Assembly (NCBI GenBank): GCA_903873955.1
Contig: CAIQQL010000049.1
Span: forward strand, 1 to 14,001
Reading direction: 5' to 3'
From: an uncultured archaeon
GTDB lineage: Archaea > Nanobdellota > Nanobdellia > Pacearchaeales > GW2011-AR1
Length of the DNA: 14,001 nt
Position numbers and translations under genes: made by a program. Shown here in pieces: positions 6,721 to 13,074 of this stretch. Below the pieces are notes generated by a model, which saw only the letters and a list, made by a program, of their open reading frames with translations, ran no database searches and had not been told where the DNA came from. How positions within the stretch are numbered: position 1 is the stretch's first letter; each line of letters starts with the position of its first letter.

Positions 6721-6729
6721 TTTATTAAT
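6721..6729 (+). promoter_or_regulatory. TATA-like box for the RHH-nucleotidyltransferase gene
   Basis: TTTATTAAT, preceded by purine-rich GGAAAGG that could serve as the TFB recognition element, is centred 25 bases before the ATG at 6750. There is no ribosome site, so the mRNA is probably leaderless. Confidence 0.6.
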
Positions 6730-6749
6730 TTCCAGAAGTTCAAGCCCGT

Positions 6750-7580
6750 ATGGCAAAAACAAGGGTCTCAATCTCCATCGACAAACATGTTCTTCAGCTT
6801 CTTGATCTTCAGGTAGATGGGAAACTGATTGGGTCTCGTTCAGAGGCGATAGAGAATATAATTCGGAAACAAATCTCAAATGATAAGACCTGTGTGATTT
6901 TGGCCGGAGGGCCGCCAGAGAATCTGATGATCAAAGGGTTGGGAGTCTATCGTCCGCTTGCGATCGTAAAAGGCAAGACGATTATTCGGCATCAAATTGA
7001 ACAGGCCAAGCAGGCAGGATATACGCGAATATTTATTGTAGGTGCTAAGGAGATTATCTCTGCTATTTACAATCACCTTGGGGAAGGCAAGGGATTGCAG
7101 GTAAACATCGAATATATCGAAGAGAAGGATCATGTGGGGAGTGCCAAAACTCTCGCCATGGTCAAGGATAAAATAAAAAATACCTTTCTTTTCTTCCCCT
7201 GTGACCATTATATTGAGAATCTGAATTTTTCTCAACTAGAGGAGTATCATAAAGTGAATCATTCCCAGGCAACACTTGTGGTCTATGCAGGGACATCCGA
7301 CGAATGGAAAAGCAGCTCATTGGTCGACCTTGAAGGAAATAAGATCCGTCTGTATGAAGAGCAGCCTAAAAAGATTAAGACCCATCTTACGGCATTGATG
7401 ATGGGATTTCTTGAACCGGAGGTATTCCAGTTAATTCCTGCAAGCAAAGTGTACTGGTCGTTGCAGGAAAATGTTTTTGCGACACTGGCCAAACGAAATC
7501 AGCTGGTGGGATATCTGTTCTCGGGGCGATGGAGAAATATTCACAAAAAAGAAGACCTATTCATCCTGGCCTCTTCTTAA
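6750..7580 (+). CDS. RHH DNA-binding domain fused to degenerate RmlA-like domain, probable rml regulator
   Basis: A 276-residue two-domain protein. Residues 1-44 form a ribbon-helix-helix domain: strand KTRVSISID (3-11), helix HVLQLLDLQV, turn, then SRSEAIENIIRKQI (29-42), as in CopG/NikR repressors. Residues 47-274 follow the sugar nucleotidyltransferase fold: VILAGG (49-54), RPLAIVKGKTII (68-79), HVGSAKTL (128-135), FFPCDHY (148-154), EEQPKK (203-208) and GRWRNIHKKEDL (259-270). Aligned with the RmlA in this window, the catalytic Arg is Asn58, the conserved Lys is Arg68 and the second metal Asp is Asn263; only Asp152 of the metal pair remains. The Gly-rich loop is changed to GGPPEN. A sensor that binds a nucleotide sugar or NTP without turnover is likely. 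It is divergent from rmlB with palindromes between them. Its last 24 bases overlap the convergent gene at 7557. An active enzyme of different specificity remains possible. Confidence 0.85.
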   Translation: MAKTRVSISIDKHVLQLLDLQVDGKLIGSRSEAIENIIRKQISNDKTCVILAGGPPENLMIKGLGVYRPLAIVKGKTIIRHQIEQAKQAGYTRIFIVGAKEIISAIYNHLGEGKGLQVNIEYIEEKDHVGSAKTLAMVKDKIKNTFLFFPCDHYIENLNFSQLEEYHKVNHSQATLVVYAGTSDEWKSSSLVDLEGNKIRLYEEQPKKIKTHLTALMMGFLEPEVFQLIPASKVYWSLQENVFATLAKRNQLVGYLFSGRWRNIHKKEDLFILASS

Positions 7581-8003
7581 TAACCAGCGAAAAAAGAAGA
7601 ATTCTCGCGCATAGACCGCATCATGGGTGACCAGATAGATGATATCTAGGAGTGAATGAAAGACCATTCCCAGCAAGACAAACCAGAGGAATGGCCAAAA
7701 TAGGGCTCCGATCAAGATGAGCAAATGGAACTCGAGGGTATGGAATATATGGAAATGGCCCTTTTTACGGATGCCTTGATTATGCATCTCACGTCGCTTT
7801 CTTCCCAGGACCCGATAATACTCTAATGCATCGATGAGGCTCAACTTTCCTGTTTTTCGTACGGCACAGAGATAATGATCAAAGTCTATAAGAAACGAGG
7901 AGAGGAACACTGCCAGCAGGTTTAGTAAGGATATCTGGGGGAACAACAAACCCAGCACTAAACTAAGGATAAATCCTAGAATGATATGCCATCGTGGGAG
8001 CAT
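7557..8003 (-). CDS. Membrane protein with Asp/His metal-site motifs, YdjM/DUF457-like
   Basis: A 148-residue membrane protein with about four hydrophobic segments (roughly 6-21, 27-39, 94-112 and 113-126). Conserved-looking polar residues sit at segment ends: DFDHY (40-44), the His cluster HFHIFHTLEFH (83-93), then His116, Asp120 and His127. This pattern of D-x-D-H followed by several His and a late Asp is that of the membrane-bound metal-dependent hydrolases related to YdjM (DUF457), although it is shorter than most of them. It starts four bases after the secD stop, with GAGG about ten bases before the ATG, so it is the third gene of the secF-secD operon. Its 3' end overlaps the convergent RHH gene by 24 bases. 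The substrate is unknown and the link to protein export is only positional. Confidence 0.7.
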   Translation of the reverse strand: MLPRWHIILGFILSLVLGLLFPQISLLNLLAVFLSSFLIDFDHYLCAVRKTGKLSLIDALEYYRVLGRKRREMHNQGIRKKGHFHIFHTLEFHLLILIGALFWPFLWFVLLGMVFHSLLDIIYLVTHDAVYAREFFFFRWLLRRGQDE

Positions 8004-8007
8004 CAGG

Positions 8008-9657
8008 TCATTCCTCTATTTTCTTGATGAGGTCTGCAAAAGCCGGTCTCGAGATGAATACTCCTGCAGTGACTCCGATAATCGTGGTGATTGCAAAACC
8101 CTTGAAGAGTCCTGCTCCTGCCCAGTATAGTGGGATAAGGGATACGACATTGGTTGCATAAGCGGTGATGATGATGAAGAGAGCAATCTTGATTTTATCT
8201 TTCAGGCTTGTGCTTTCTGACTTGTGTTCAGCTTCATCAAGGATGACAATCTGGCTGTCTACACCGGTACCAATTGTTGCAAGGATCCCTGCAATGGATG
8301 GGAGGTCTAGATTCCATTTGATGAACGCAGCAACTCCCAAGATGATCACCAGTTCTGAGAACGAGGTGAAGATAAGTGCGAAGGACGCCTTGACATGCCT
8401 GTATCTCAAGAAGATGATGAGACCGACAAGAATCATGGCCCCCGCTCCGGCCAATAAGAGGAGATTTGAGAAATTTTCTCCCAATGTTGGAGAGATGGTG
8501 TCAAGTTTTACAATATTAAGTTTGTAAGGGAGGCTGCCTGTGATAAGGACGGTCTGTAATTTGTTCATCGATGCTTTTGCTGCATTGAATGCCTCTTCTT
8601 GGGTCTTGCCCTGGCCAGATCCCTGGATTGATACTTGGGTAGTTACTTGGCCTTTGAGGTCAATTCCTATCAGCAGAGAATCTACTTCTTGACCATCGAC
8701 ATAGAGGTAGAGCTTGTCTCTGAGATATCTTCCCGTGTCATCCGCAGGGATGCTCTTGGTGATATTTGCATGTCGGTTCGCAGAGTCTTCAGTAAGATAA
8801 ATGGTGAATCTGAAGTTGCAGTAATAGGTCCCGTCGCTTGCAGGAGAGCATTGTGTTATCCCTGCGCAGCTGGCATCATTTCTGCATACGCCGCTGATGT
8901 CTCTCTTTCCGCCTTCAAATACCGTCGTATTTCCTACTTTTGCTTCAAACTTGCCCTGGTTTGAGATAAGGTCTTCAAGGTCTTTTGGCGTAGCCCCGGC
9001 AACCTCGACTAACAAGAATTTATTTCCTGAAAGGTCACGGACTCCGCTAATCTGTACGTCTGAAAGACCATATACATTGAACCTGTTTCTGCTGATCTGG
9101 ATCAGGTCATTGAGTGCATTGTCATCGATTTTTGCATCGGGCTGAACAAGGGCTCGTGCTCCTCCGCGAAGATCGAGTCCAGTTTGGATACGTGTCTTTG
9201 GTACATCATCAACAATGAGACTGAGGGATTGGTTGGTGAAGATGTTGTAGGTCTGCTTGTCGGTGACCATGACCACTTTGGTCATAGTCGAAGGGTCAAT
9301 GACAATATTTCCGACTTCTTTATAATAATCTGCTTTGCTGAATATGGGTACACTGTTGATTGACTTTACTATCTCCCCTGCCCGTACTCCTTCTTCAAAC
9401 GTGCTTGAGTTCCTGTCGATGGATTTGATGACTGCCCCTGTCTGGAACGAACCCATGACGACTAAGACGGTTATTATGATCAGCAGCAATGGCAATCCAA
9501 TCTCGACCCATTTAGACTTGGCCAGATGGATGGCAAGGGCAACACCGACTAACAACGCCATGATCAGCATCGTGGCTGCAGTGGTGGTATTGAGAATGAC
9601 TGCTACTGATACAATCAGGACGATTGCTAAAAGCCAGATTCTGAAGGTGAATTTCAT
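8008..9657 (-). CDS. secD: Preprotein translocase subunit SecD, archaeal type
   Basis: SecD works with SecF at the Sec translocon, aiding export from the outer face of the membrane. Counting from the chosen start, the hallmark GLDLRGG lies near residue 160, GIDLKGQ near 330, and the C-terminal membrane block has GTGVDSQIVILDEAE near 475, the RND-type helix-4 motif. I chose the ATG at 9657 because it overlaps the secF stop as ATGA; the start at 9684 would add nine polar residues before the first membrane segment. Two features are odd. The N-terminus has about three membrane segments rather than one, followed by a PDZ-like stretch (GAVIKSID to EEGVRAGEIVKSINSVPI). The large extracytoplasmic domain also has a four-cysteine patch (GVCRNDASCAGITQC and YYC near residues 255-280), absent from most SecD proteins and possibly forming disulfides. 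Confidence 0.94.
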   Translation of the reverse strand: MKFTFRIWLLAIVLIVSVAVILNTTTAATMLIMALLVGVALAIHLAKSKWVEIGLPLLLIIITVLVVMGSFQTGAVIKSIDRNSSTFEEGVRAGEIVKSINSVPIFSKADYYKEVGNIVIDPSTMTKVVMVTDKQTYNIFTNQSLSLIVDDVPKTRIQTGLDLRGGARALVQPDAKIDDNALNDLIQISRNRFNVYGLSDVQISGVRDLSGNKFLLVEVAGATPKDLEDLISNQGKFEAKVGNTTVFEGGKRDISGVCRNDASCAGITQCSPASDGTYYCNFRFTIYLTEDSANRHANITKSIPADDTGRYLRDKLYLYVDGQEVDSLLIGIDLKGQVTTQVSIQGSGQGKTQEEAFNAAKASMNKLQTVLITGSLPYKLNIVKLDTISPTLGENFSNLLLLAGAGAMILVGLIIFLRYRHVKASFALIFTSFSELVIILGVAAFIKWNLDLPSIAGILATIGTGVDSQIVILDEAEHKSESTSLKDKIKIALFIIITAYATNVVSLIPLYWAGAGLFKGFAITTIIGVTAGVFISRPAFADLIKKIEE

Positions 9658-10541
9658 TGTTTGTGCTTGCCCTCCACGTACCATTTCAAAAGTGAGGCAT
9701 TGGTAATCCAGGTGTTGAGAATGTCAAACCCAAGACCTATTAAAAGGATAGTGAAAATCTGACGCAAGGTATCAGAATACGTATAGATGAGCACGAGGGA
9801 AATTCCCACCGCTGCAATTGCAGTGATGGTCATGGTAAGACCTGTCTTGAAAGCGTCAAAGATACGATGGTTCACTGTCCCTTCATGCTTTTTTATCAGA
9901 CGGGTGGTGAGAAGGATATCAGTATCTACAGAATAACCTATGAGCATCAAGAAAGCGATGATTCCTGCACTGGACACGGCCATACCAAGCATGTCTACAG
10001 TGGTGATGGTCATGATGATATCTGCAAATGCGCAAAGGATGACGGCAAAGCTTGGTGCAGGGATTCTGAAGACTGCAAAGACCACAATAGCCATAAAAAG
10101 GAAGGACAGCAGGATGGCAAAACGGAGTTGTTGATAGAACCCTTGCGAAATTCCTGCTCCCGTAAACTCTATTGAAGAATTATCACTGGTAAGTTGATAG
10201 CCCAAGTAATTCTCTAGGATGGTCTTTGTTAAGTTTGCATCCTCTTTGGTTGTAAGGAAGAATCCAGTCTGCTTACCGCTTATGATATCTGAGATGGCCC
10301 GAACGTTTGCATCAGGGAGCTTTTCTTTGACTGCTGCACGAAGTGCATTAAGGTCGACTTTGCCATCGAAAATCGAGATGGTGGTGCCTCCTGTAAGAGA
10401 GACGTCCTTGTTGATGATATCTCCTGTCTTTTGTTGAAAAGAATAAAGGTAGATGACTGAGAATAACAGCAATGCGATAGGAAGTATGAGCGCGATGCGA
10501 TAATACTTATCATACCAATTTTTTGGATTGTGCTGTTCCAT
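9654..10541 (-). CDS. secF: Preprotein translocase subunit SecF
   Basis: A 295-residue partner of SecD. It has one N-terminal membrane segment (about 17-33) and then an extracytoplasmic domain with the SecF signature VSLTGGTTISI (47-57). Four or five C-terminal helices follow, including the conserved FRIPAPSFAVILCAFADIIMT region (157-178), LIGYSVDTDILL (200-211, the SecF counterpart of the SecD GVDSQIVI motif) and AFKTGLTMTITAIAA (229-243). The length is typical. It is the first gene of the operon secF, secD, YdjM-like gene, the reverse of the bacterial secD-secF order. It ends in an ATGA overlap with secD. No ribosome site precedes its ATG; an AT-rich box about 37 bases upstream suggests a very short leader. 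Confidence 0.94.
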   Translation of the reverse strand: MEQHNPKNWYDKYYRIALILPIALLLFSVIYLYSFQQKTGDIINKDVSLTGGTTISIFDGKVDLNALRAAVKEKLPDANVRAISDIISGKQTGFFLTTKEDANLTKTILENYLGYQLTSDNSSIEFTGAGISQGFYQQLRFAILLSFLFMAIVVFAVFRIPAPSFAVILCAFADIIMTITTVDMLGMAVSSAGIIAFLMLIGYSVDTDILLTTRLIKKHEGTVNHRIFDAFKTGLTMTITAIAAVGISLVLIYTYSDTLRQIFTILLIGLGFDILNTWITNASLLKWYVEGKHKQ

Positions 10542-10573
10542 AGTAATACAATAAATTAGGAATAACTATCTGG

Positions 10574-10583
10574 CTTTTAAATT
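10574..10583 (-). promoter_or_regulatory. TATA-like box for the secF operon
   Basis: AATTTAAAAG on the minus strand, centred about 37 bases before the secF ATG, is the best TATA candidate in the 166-base gap 10542-10707. It would give a leader of about ten bases. The rest of the gap holds no ORF; I see only an AT-rich imperfect hairpin at 10662-10683. Confidence 0.35.
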
Positions 10584-10707
10584 TATCCCAGAGCGATTTT
10601 CCTGTTTCTCGCCTGTTTAATCCGTCCTTTAGACCTTTCTCTCAGGATGAAAACGCATACAAAATAAGCAGAACTTCTTATTTAATCTGGGGAAATGTAT
10701 GTTTTCT

Positions 10708-11517
10708 TTAGGCTTCTCCATAAACTAGGCTATGGTCAAAATGCATATCTTCTTTGTTTGTATAATTATGGTACTCCATGGAGATATGTGAAAATCCTGC
10801 TTGGTCGAAAAGGCCGGGGACATAGCACCTATCAAATGCTCTTTGAGTCGCGCCGCCTGCTTGAGGGAATACCGCAACACATTTTCCTTTAGTGGCAAGG
10901 CTAGCACGAAGGTTTTTCAATCGTCCGATCATGAGTTCCGTGAACATGGGGCTGCCATATTGTGCCTCTCTGAAAGCTTTTCCTTCAGGGATGCTATGGA
11001 TGCATAATATTCCATCCAATCCCTGATATTGCCGGGGTAGTTCATCCATGTCGCCCTCAAAAAAGTCAACGTTCGTGACTCCTTGCCTTGAAAACCTCTG
11101 TCTTGATGCCTGAATCATGCCCTTTGAGTTCTCACAGACAATAACCTTGCCCTGAGAATATGTCTGGGCGAGAAATCCTGCTTCAAGACCTGTGGCTGAA
11201 CCTATGTCCGCAATAGTCTTCAAAGCAGTGTTTCCATTAAACAGTTCTACCGCCCGTAACAGGGACCATGCAGTAAACGGTCTGCATCGCGATTTAAGAA
11301 GGTCATAGAGCGGGATTCCCCCAATCGGCTCAGCGACTTGTTCATAAAACGTTTCAGGGTCAATTCGACCATCGCTCCAGCGAATCAGGAATTCTCCAAC
11401 TCTTTCGACTTCCGTTTCTCCCTTTGCGTCTCGAAGATGCTGCTGCATCTGGGGGCTGGTCCTATACAGGAAGGATTCCCTATCCAGATATTGCCTGATT
11501 CTTTCGTTAAGATTCAT
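10708..11517 (-). CDS. SAM-dependent methyltransferase, class I
   Basis: A soluble protein of 269 residues with a Rossmann-type SAM-binding core. Motif I is IADIGSATGLEAGFLA (102-117), the acidic end of strand 2 is Glu129 in VIVCEN (125-130), and motif III is FFEGDMDELP (152-161), followed by LDGILCIHSI (167-176) at the strand-4 position. The first 95 residues form a separate, mostly helical N-terminal region (YLDRESFLYRTSP, VGEFLIRWSDGRIDPETF) that may bind substrate. A DNA or RNA NPPY motif is absent. I prefer the ATG at 11517 because a TATA-like box lies 28 bases upstream; an ATG at 11532 would add five residues. The gene stands alone, between secF and tRNA-Gly, all on one strand. The substrate cannot be read from the sequence. 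Confidence 0.82.
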   Translation of the reverse strand: MNLNERIRQYLDRESFLYRTSPQMQQHLRDAKGETEVERVGEFLIRWSDGRIDPETFYEQVAEPIGGIPLYDLLKSRCRPFTAWSLLRAVELFNGNTALKTIADIGSATGLEAGFLAQTYSQGKVIVCENSKGMIQASRQRFSRQGVTNVDFFEGDMDELPRQYQGLDGILCIHSIPEGKAFREAQYGSPMFTELMIGRLKNLRASLATKGKCVAVFPQAGGATQRAFDRCYVPGLFDQAGFSHISMEYHNYTNKEDMHFDHSLVYGEA

Positions 11518-11538
11518 ATGCTTTTTGCGCATGCTCTC

Positions 11539-11550
11539 TTTTTAAATTTT
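11539..11550 (-). promoter_or_regulatory. TATA-like box for the methyltransferase gene
   Basis: AAAATTTAAAAA on the minus strand is centred about 28 bases before the ATG at 11517, consistent with a leaderless or nearly leaderless transcript. A 9-base inverted repeat lies eight bases upstream of it. Confidence 0.5.
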
Positions 11551-11557
11551 TCTTTTG

Positions 11558-11580
11558 TATTAACTATAAAGTAGTTAATA
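11558..11580. repeat. Perfect 9-base inverted repeat, possible operator
   Basis: TATTAACTA (11558-11566) and TAGTTAATA (11572-11580) are exact reverse complements separated by TAAAG. The repeat sits just upstream of the methyltransferase TATA-like box, where a regulator would act, and about 54 bases beyond the 3' end of tRNA-Gly. Either an operator or a weak terminator-like hairpin after the tRNA would fit; the lack of GC in the arms argues for protein binding. Confidence 0.5.
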
Positions 11581-11633
11581 TCTCTCTCAATAAGAACATA
11601 GGGATGCAAATCAACATGAGCAAACACTAAGAA

Positions 11634-11745
11634 TGCGCCAGTCGGGAGTCGAACCCGAGTCAATTGGTTTTTTCCTTGGGGAAAACCCTCTGCCATTACA
11701 GCTATTGATGGAAACCAACTATACTAACCACTGTACTACTAGCGC
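11634..11745 (-). tRNA. tRNA-Gly (anticodon UCC) with a 40-base intron
   Basis: All arms are visible on the minus strand. Acceptor GCGCTAG pairs with CTGGCGC (one G-U), discriminator A73. The D stem GTAC pairs with GTAT. The anticodon stem GTTGG pairs with CCAAT, the variable loop is four bases, and the T stem TCGGG pairs with CCCGA around TTCGACT. The loop reads TT-TCC-A before the intron and A after it, giving anticodon UCC for glycine GGA codons. C35, C36 and A73 suit archaeal glycine identity. CCA is not encoded. The mature length would be 72. Confidence 0.9.
11669..11708 (-). other. tRNA-Gly intron at position 37/38
   Basis: The 40 bases lie between A37 and A38, the usual archaeal site. 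Anticodon-loop TTTCC in the 5' exon can pair with GGAAA near the intron's 3' end. An AAA bulge then sits before CCAAT and an ATC bulge follows TTTCC, giving the helix and bulges that the splicing endonuclease recognises. The outer helix inside the intron is not obvious, so the motif looks like a relaxed bulge-helix-bulge. A small GGG/CCC hairpin with a TTTT loop lies within the intron. Confidence 0.8.
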
Positions 11746-11752
11746 TTATGCC

Positions 11753-11779
11753 TTAATCTTTATGGAAGATTAAAAAGCT
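11753..11779 (-). promoter_or_regulatory. tRNA-Gly promoter overlapped by an 8-base inverted repeat
   Basis: On the minus strand GCTTTTTAAT (11770-11779) is a TATA-like box about 30 bases before the tRNA 5' end. An exact inverted repeat, TTAATCTT (11753-11760) and AAGATTAA (11766-11773) with five bases between, overlaps the box and reaches to about eight bases before the tRNA. Confidence 0.45.
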
Positions 11780-11858
11780 TTTGCTTCTGCTCACCTCTTC
11801 TCTTTTTTGATGTAAAATGTCCTAGGATGGACAAGAAAATGAGAAAGGGTACATCATC

Positions 11859-11867
11859 TTTTTAAAG
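11859..11867 (+). promoter_or_regulatory. TATA-like box for the lipocalin-like gene
   Basis: CTTTTTAAA is centred about 27 bases before the ATG at 11890, with no ribosome site between, fitting a leaderless transcript. A short inverted repeat, GCTAT and ATAGC with three bases between, lies at 11874-11886 around the expected start site. Confidence 0.5.
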
Positions 11868-11889
11868 TGGAATGCTATCTCATAGCTGA

Positions 11890-12879
11890 ATGGAAAAAAA
11901 AGTTGTGCTCCCGCGTGATGAGCTCTTACACGAGAACCAGGCGATTGAGTGGTGGTATTATAACGGGTTTTTGAAGTCTAAGCGTAAAAATTATGCGTTC
12001 ATGACCTGTCTCTTTAAGGCTGAAAAGGACAAGGTGAACCTTCCTTTTCTCAAGGTGCCTTTAAAGACGCTTTACTTCTCGCATTCTCTGCTTTATGATT
12101 TGAAAGAAAAGAAAGTCACCAAGGAGATACTGCCTCTTGTCCTAGTCTCTGAAGATAGTTTTTCAAAAAAGGATCTTTTTATCAACTATTTCTATCCCTT
12201 GAGAAAGTCGTTCATGAACTACGAAATCGCGCGATTTAACGATGACCTGCACGTCAAGACCAAATTCTTTGATCTCTGGGCGAAATCTGAGAAAAAACCT
12301 CTTCTTGAAGGTGGAAAAGGATTTATTGACCTTGGCCCTAAATCCACCTACTATTACACCTATCCTCGGCTTTCTGTCTCAGGATATGTGGGAAAAGATC
12401 CTGTACAGGGACTTGCCTGGCATGATAAGCAATGGTCAGAGCAAGGATTCATGAAAGACTCCTGGCTTTGGTTTTCCTTGCAGCTTGCGGATGGGACGGA
12501 TATAGTCTGTTTTGATTACAAGGGAAAAAAGATGGCGACAATTTCTTATCCTAACAACCGTCAGGAAACATGCCCAGTGACCTTTTCTCCTTTGGACCGC
12601 CATTGGAAGAGCAAAGTTTCAGGGATTGCCTATCATCTGGCCTGGAAAATAAACGTAAAAAACTTTACAATCACCACCCGCCCTTTGATGGATGATTGCG
12701 AAATGAACTTTGGCTTCTTGAATTATTGGGAGGGCCCTTTAGAGGTCTCCTGCAATGGAAAAAAAGGGCAGGGCTTCATGGAACATTTAGCGGAGCAAGA
12801 ACCTTCCGTCTCTTTCAGGAGATTCCTCATTAATGAACAAAAGAAGGCAATAAAGAATATTCTTGCCTATATGCATTAA
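11890..12879 (+). CDS. CrtC/AttH family lipocalin-like protein
   Basis: A 329-residue protein with the landmarks of the carotenoid 1,2-hydratase/AttH superfamily of tandem lipocalin-like barrels. EWWYYNGFL (20-28) opens the first barrel, and TYPRLSVSGYV (158-168) is followed by GLAWHDKQWSEQG (174-186) and WLWFSLQLADGTDIVCF (192-208). YWEGPLEVSCNG with GFMEHLAEQE (279-303) closes the second barrel. Relatives hydrate carotenoid or isoprenoid double bonds or bind lipids, and many are exported. This protein begins directly with the barrel and has no signal peptide, so it should be cytosolic. No carotenoid or isoprenoid gene is nearby, so a hydratase role is unsupported. It stands alone, four bases from the convergent small membrane protein gene. 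The family is fairly sure; the function is open. Confidence 0.8.
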   Translation: MEKKVVLPRDELLHENQAIEWWYYNGFLKSKRKNYAFMTCLFKAEKDKVNLPFLKVPLKTLYFSHSLLYDLKEKKVTKEILPLVLVSEDSFSKKDLFINYFYPLRKSFMNYEIARFNDDLHVKTKFFDLWAKSEKKPLLEGGKGFIDLGPKSTYYYTYPRLSVSGYVGKDPVQGLAWHDKQWSEQGFMKDSWLWFSLQLADGTDIVCFDYKGKKMATISYPNNRQETCPVTFSPLDRHWKSKVSGIAYHLAWKINVKNFTITTRPLMDDCEMNFGFLNYWEGPLEVSCNGKKGQGFMEHLAEQEPSVSFRRFLINEQKKAIKNILAYMH

Positions 12880-12883
12880 GCTT

Positions 12884-13051
12884 TTATTTTCTTAAGGACT
12901 TGAGAATGGCAAATGCCAAGAAGCCAAGGCCTAAGCCTACGAAAATTCCAGCAGGGATATTTCCCCAGAGGAAACCGCAGCCAATACCTAAAAAGAGCCC
13001 TGCTGGAATGCAGAGACCTTCGCCCTTGTCTTCTTTTTTGGTTTCTTTCAT
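12884..13051 (-). CDS. 55-residue membrane protein downstream of tRNA-Arg
   Basis: A small gene with a strong ribosome site: GGAGG ends six bases before the ATG. The product has a charged N-terminus (MKETKKEDKGEG), a first Gly-rich hydrophobic segment (about 13-31, IPAGLFLGIGCGFLWGN), a second (about 32-50, IPAGIFVGLGLGFLAFAILK) and a basic tail (SLRK). Both segments start with IPAG, so the protein looks like a duplicated glycine-zipper helix, likely a two-helix hairpin that may oligomerise. The ATG is only 23 bases from the 3' end of tRNA-Arg, too close for its own TATA box, so the mRNA is probably made from the tRNA promoter and released by tRNA 3' processing. I know similar Gly-rich small membrane proteins from other prokaryotes but no function for them. 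Confidence 0.82.
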   Translation of the reverse strand: MKETKKEDKGEGLCIPAGLFLGIGCGFLWGNIPAGIFVGLGLGFLAFAILKSLRK

Positions 13052-13056
13052 GTACA

Positions 13057-13061
13057 CCTCC
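13057..13061 (-). promoter_or_regulatory. Shine-Dalgarno site of the 55-residue protein
   Basis: GGAGG on the minus strand lies five bases before the ATG at 13051, in the short gap after tRNA-Arg. It fixes the start and shows that this mRNA has a real leader, unlike the leaderless genes nearby. Confidence 0.75.
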
Positions 13062-13074
13062 GTTTTATGATTTA

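Noticed and set aside
9658..9684. Longer start for secD at 9684
   Set aside because: The ATG at 9657 gives the classic ATGA overlap with secF and a standard N-terminal membrane segment.
10543..10549. GTAATAC upstream of secF, identical to one arm of the rml palindrome
   Set aside because: There is no matching second arm, and a 7-base word recurs by chance in AT-rich sequence, so I do not extend the proposed regulon to secF.
10662..10683. AAATAAG/CTTATTT inverted repeat after the methyltransferase gene
   Set aside because: Seven AT-only pairs with an 8-base loop in AT-rich intergenic DNA; it could be a terminator but chance is a fair explanation.
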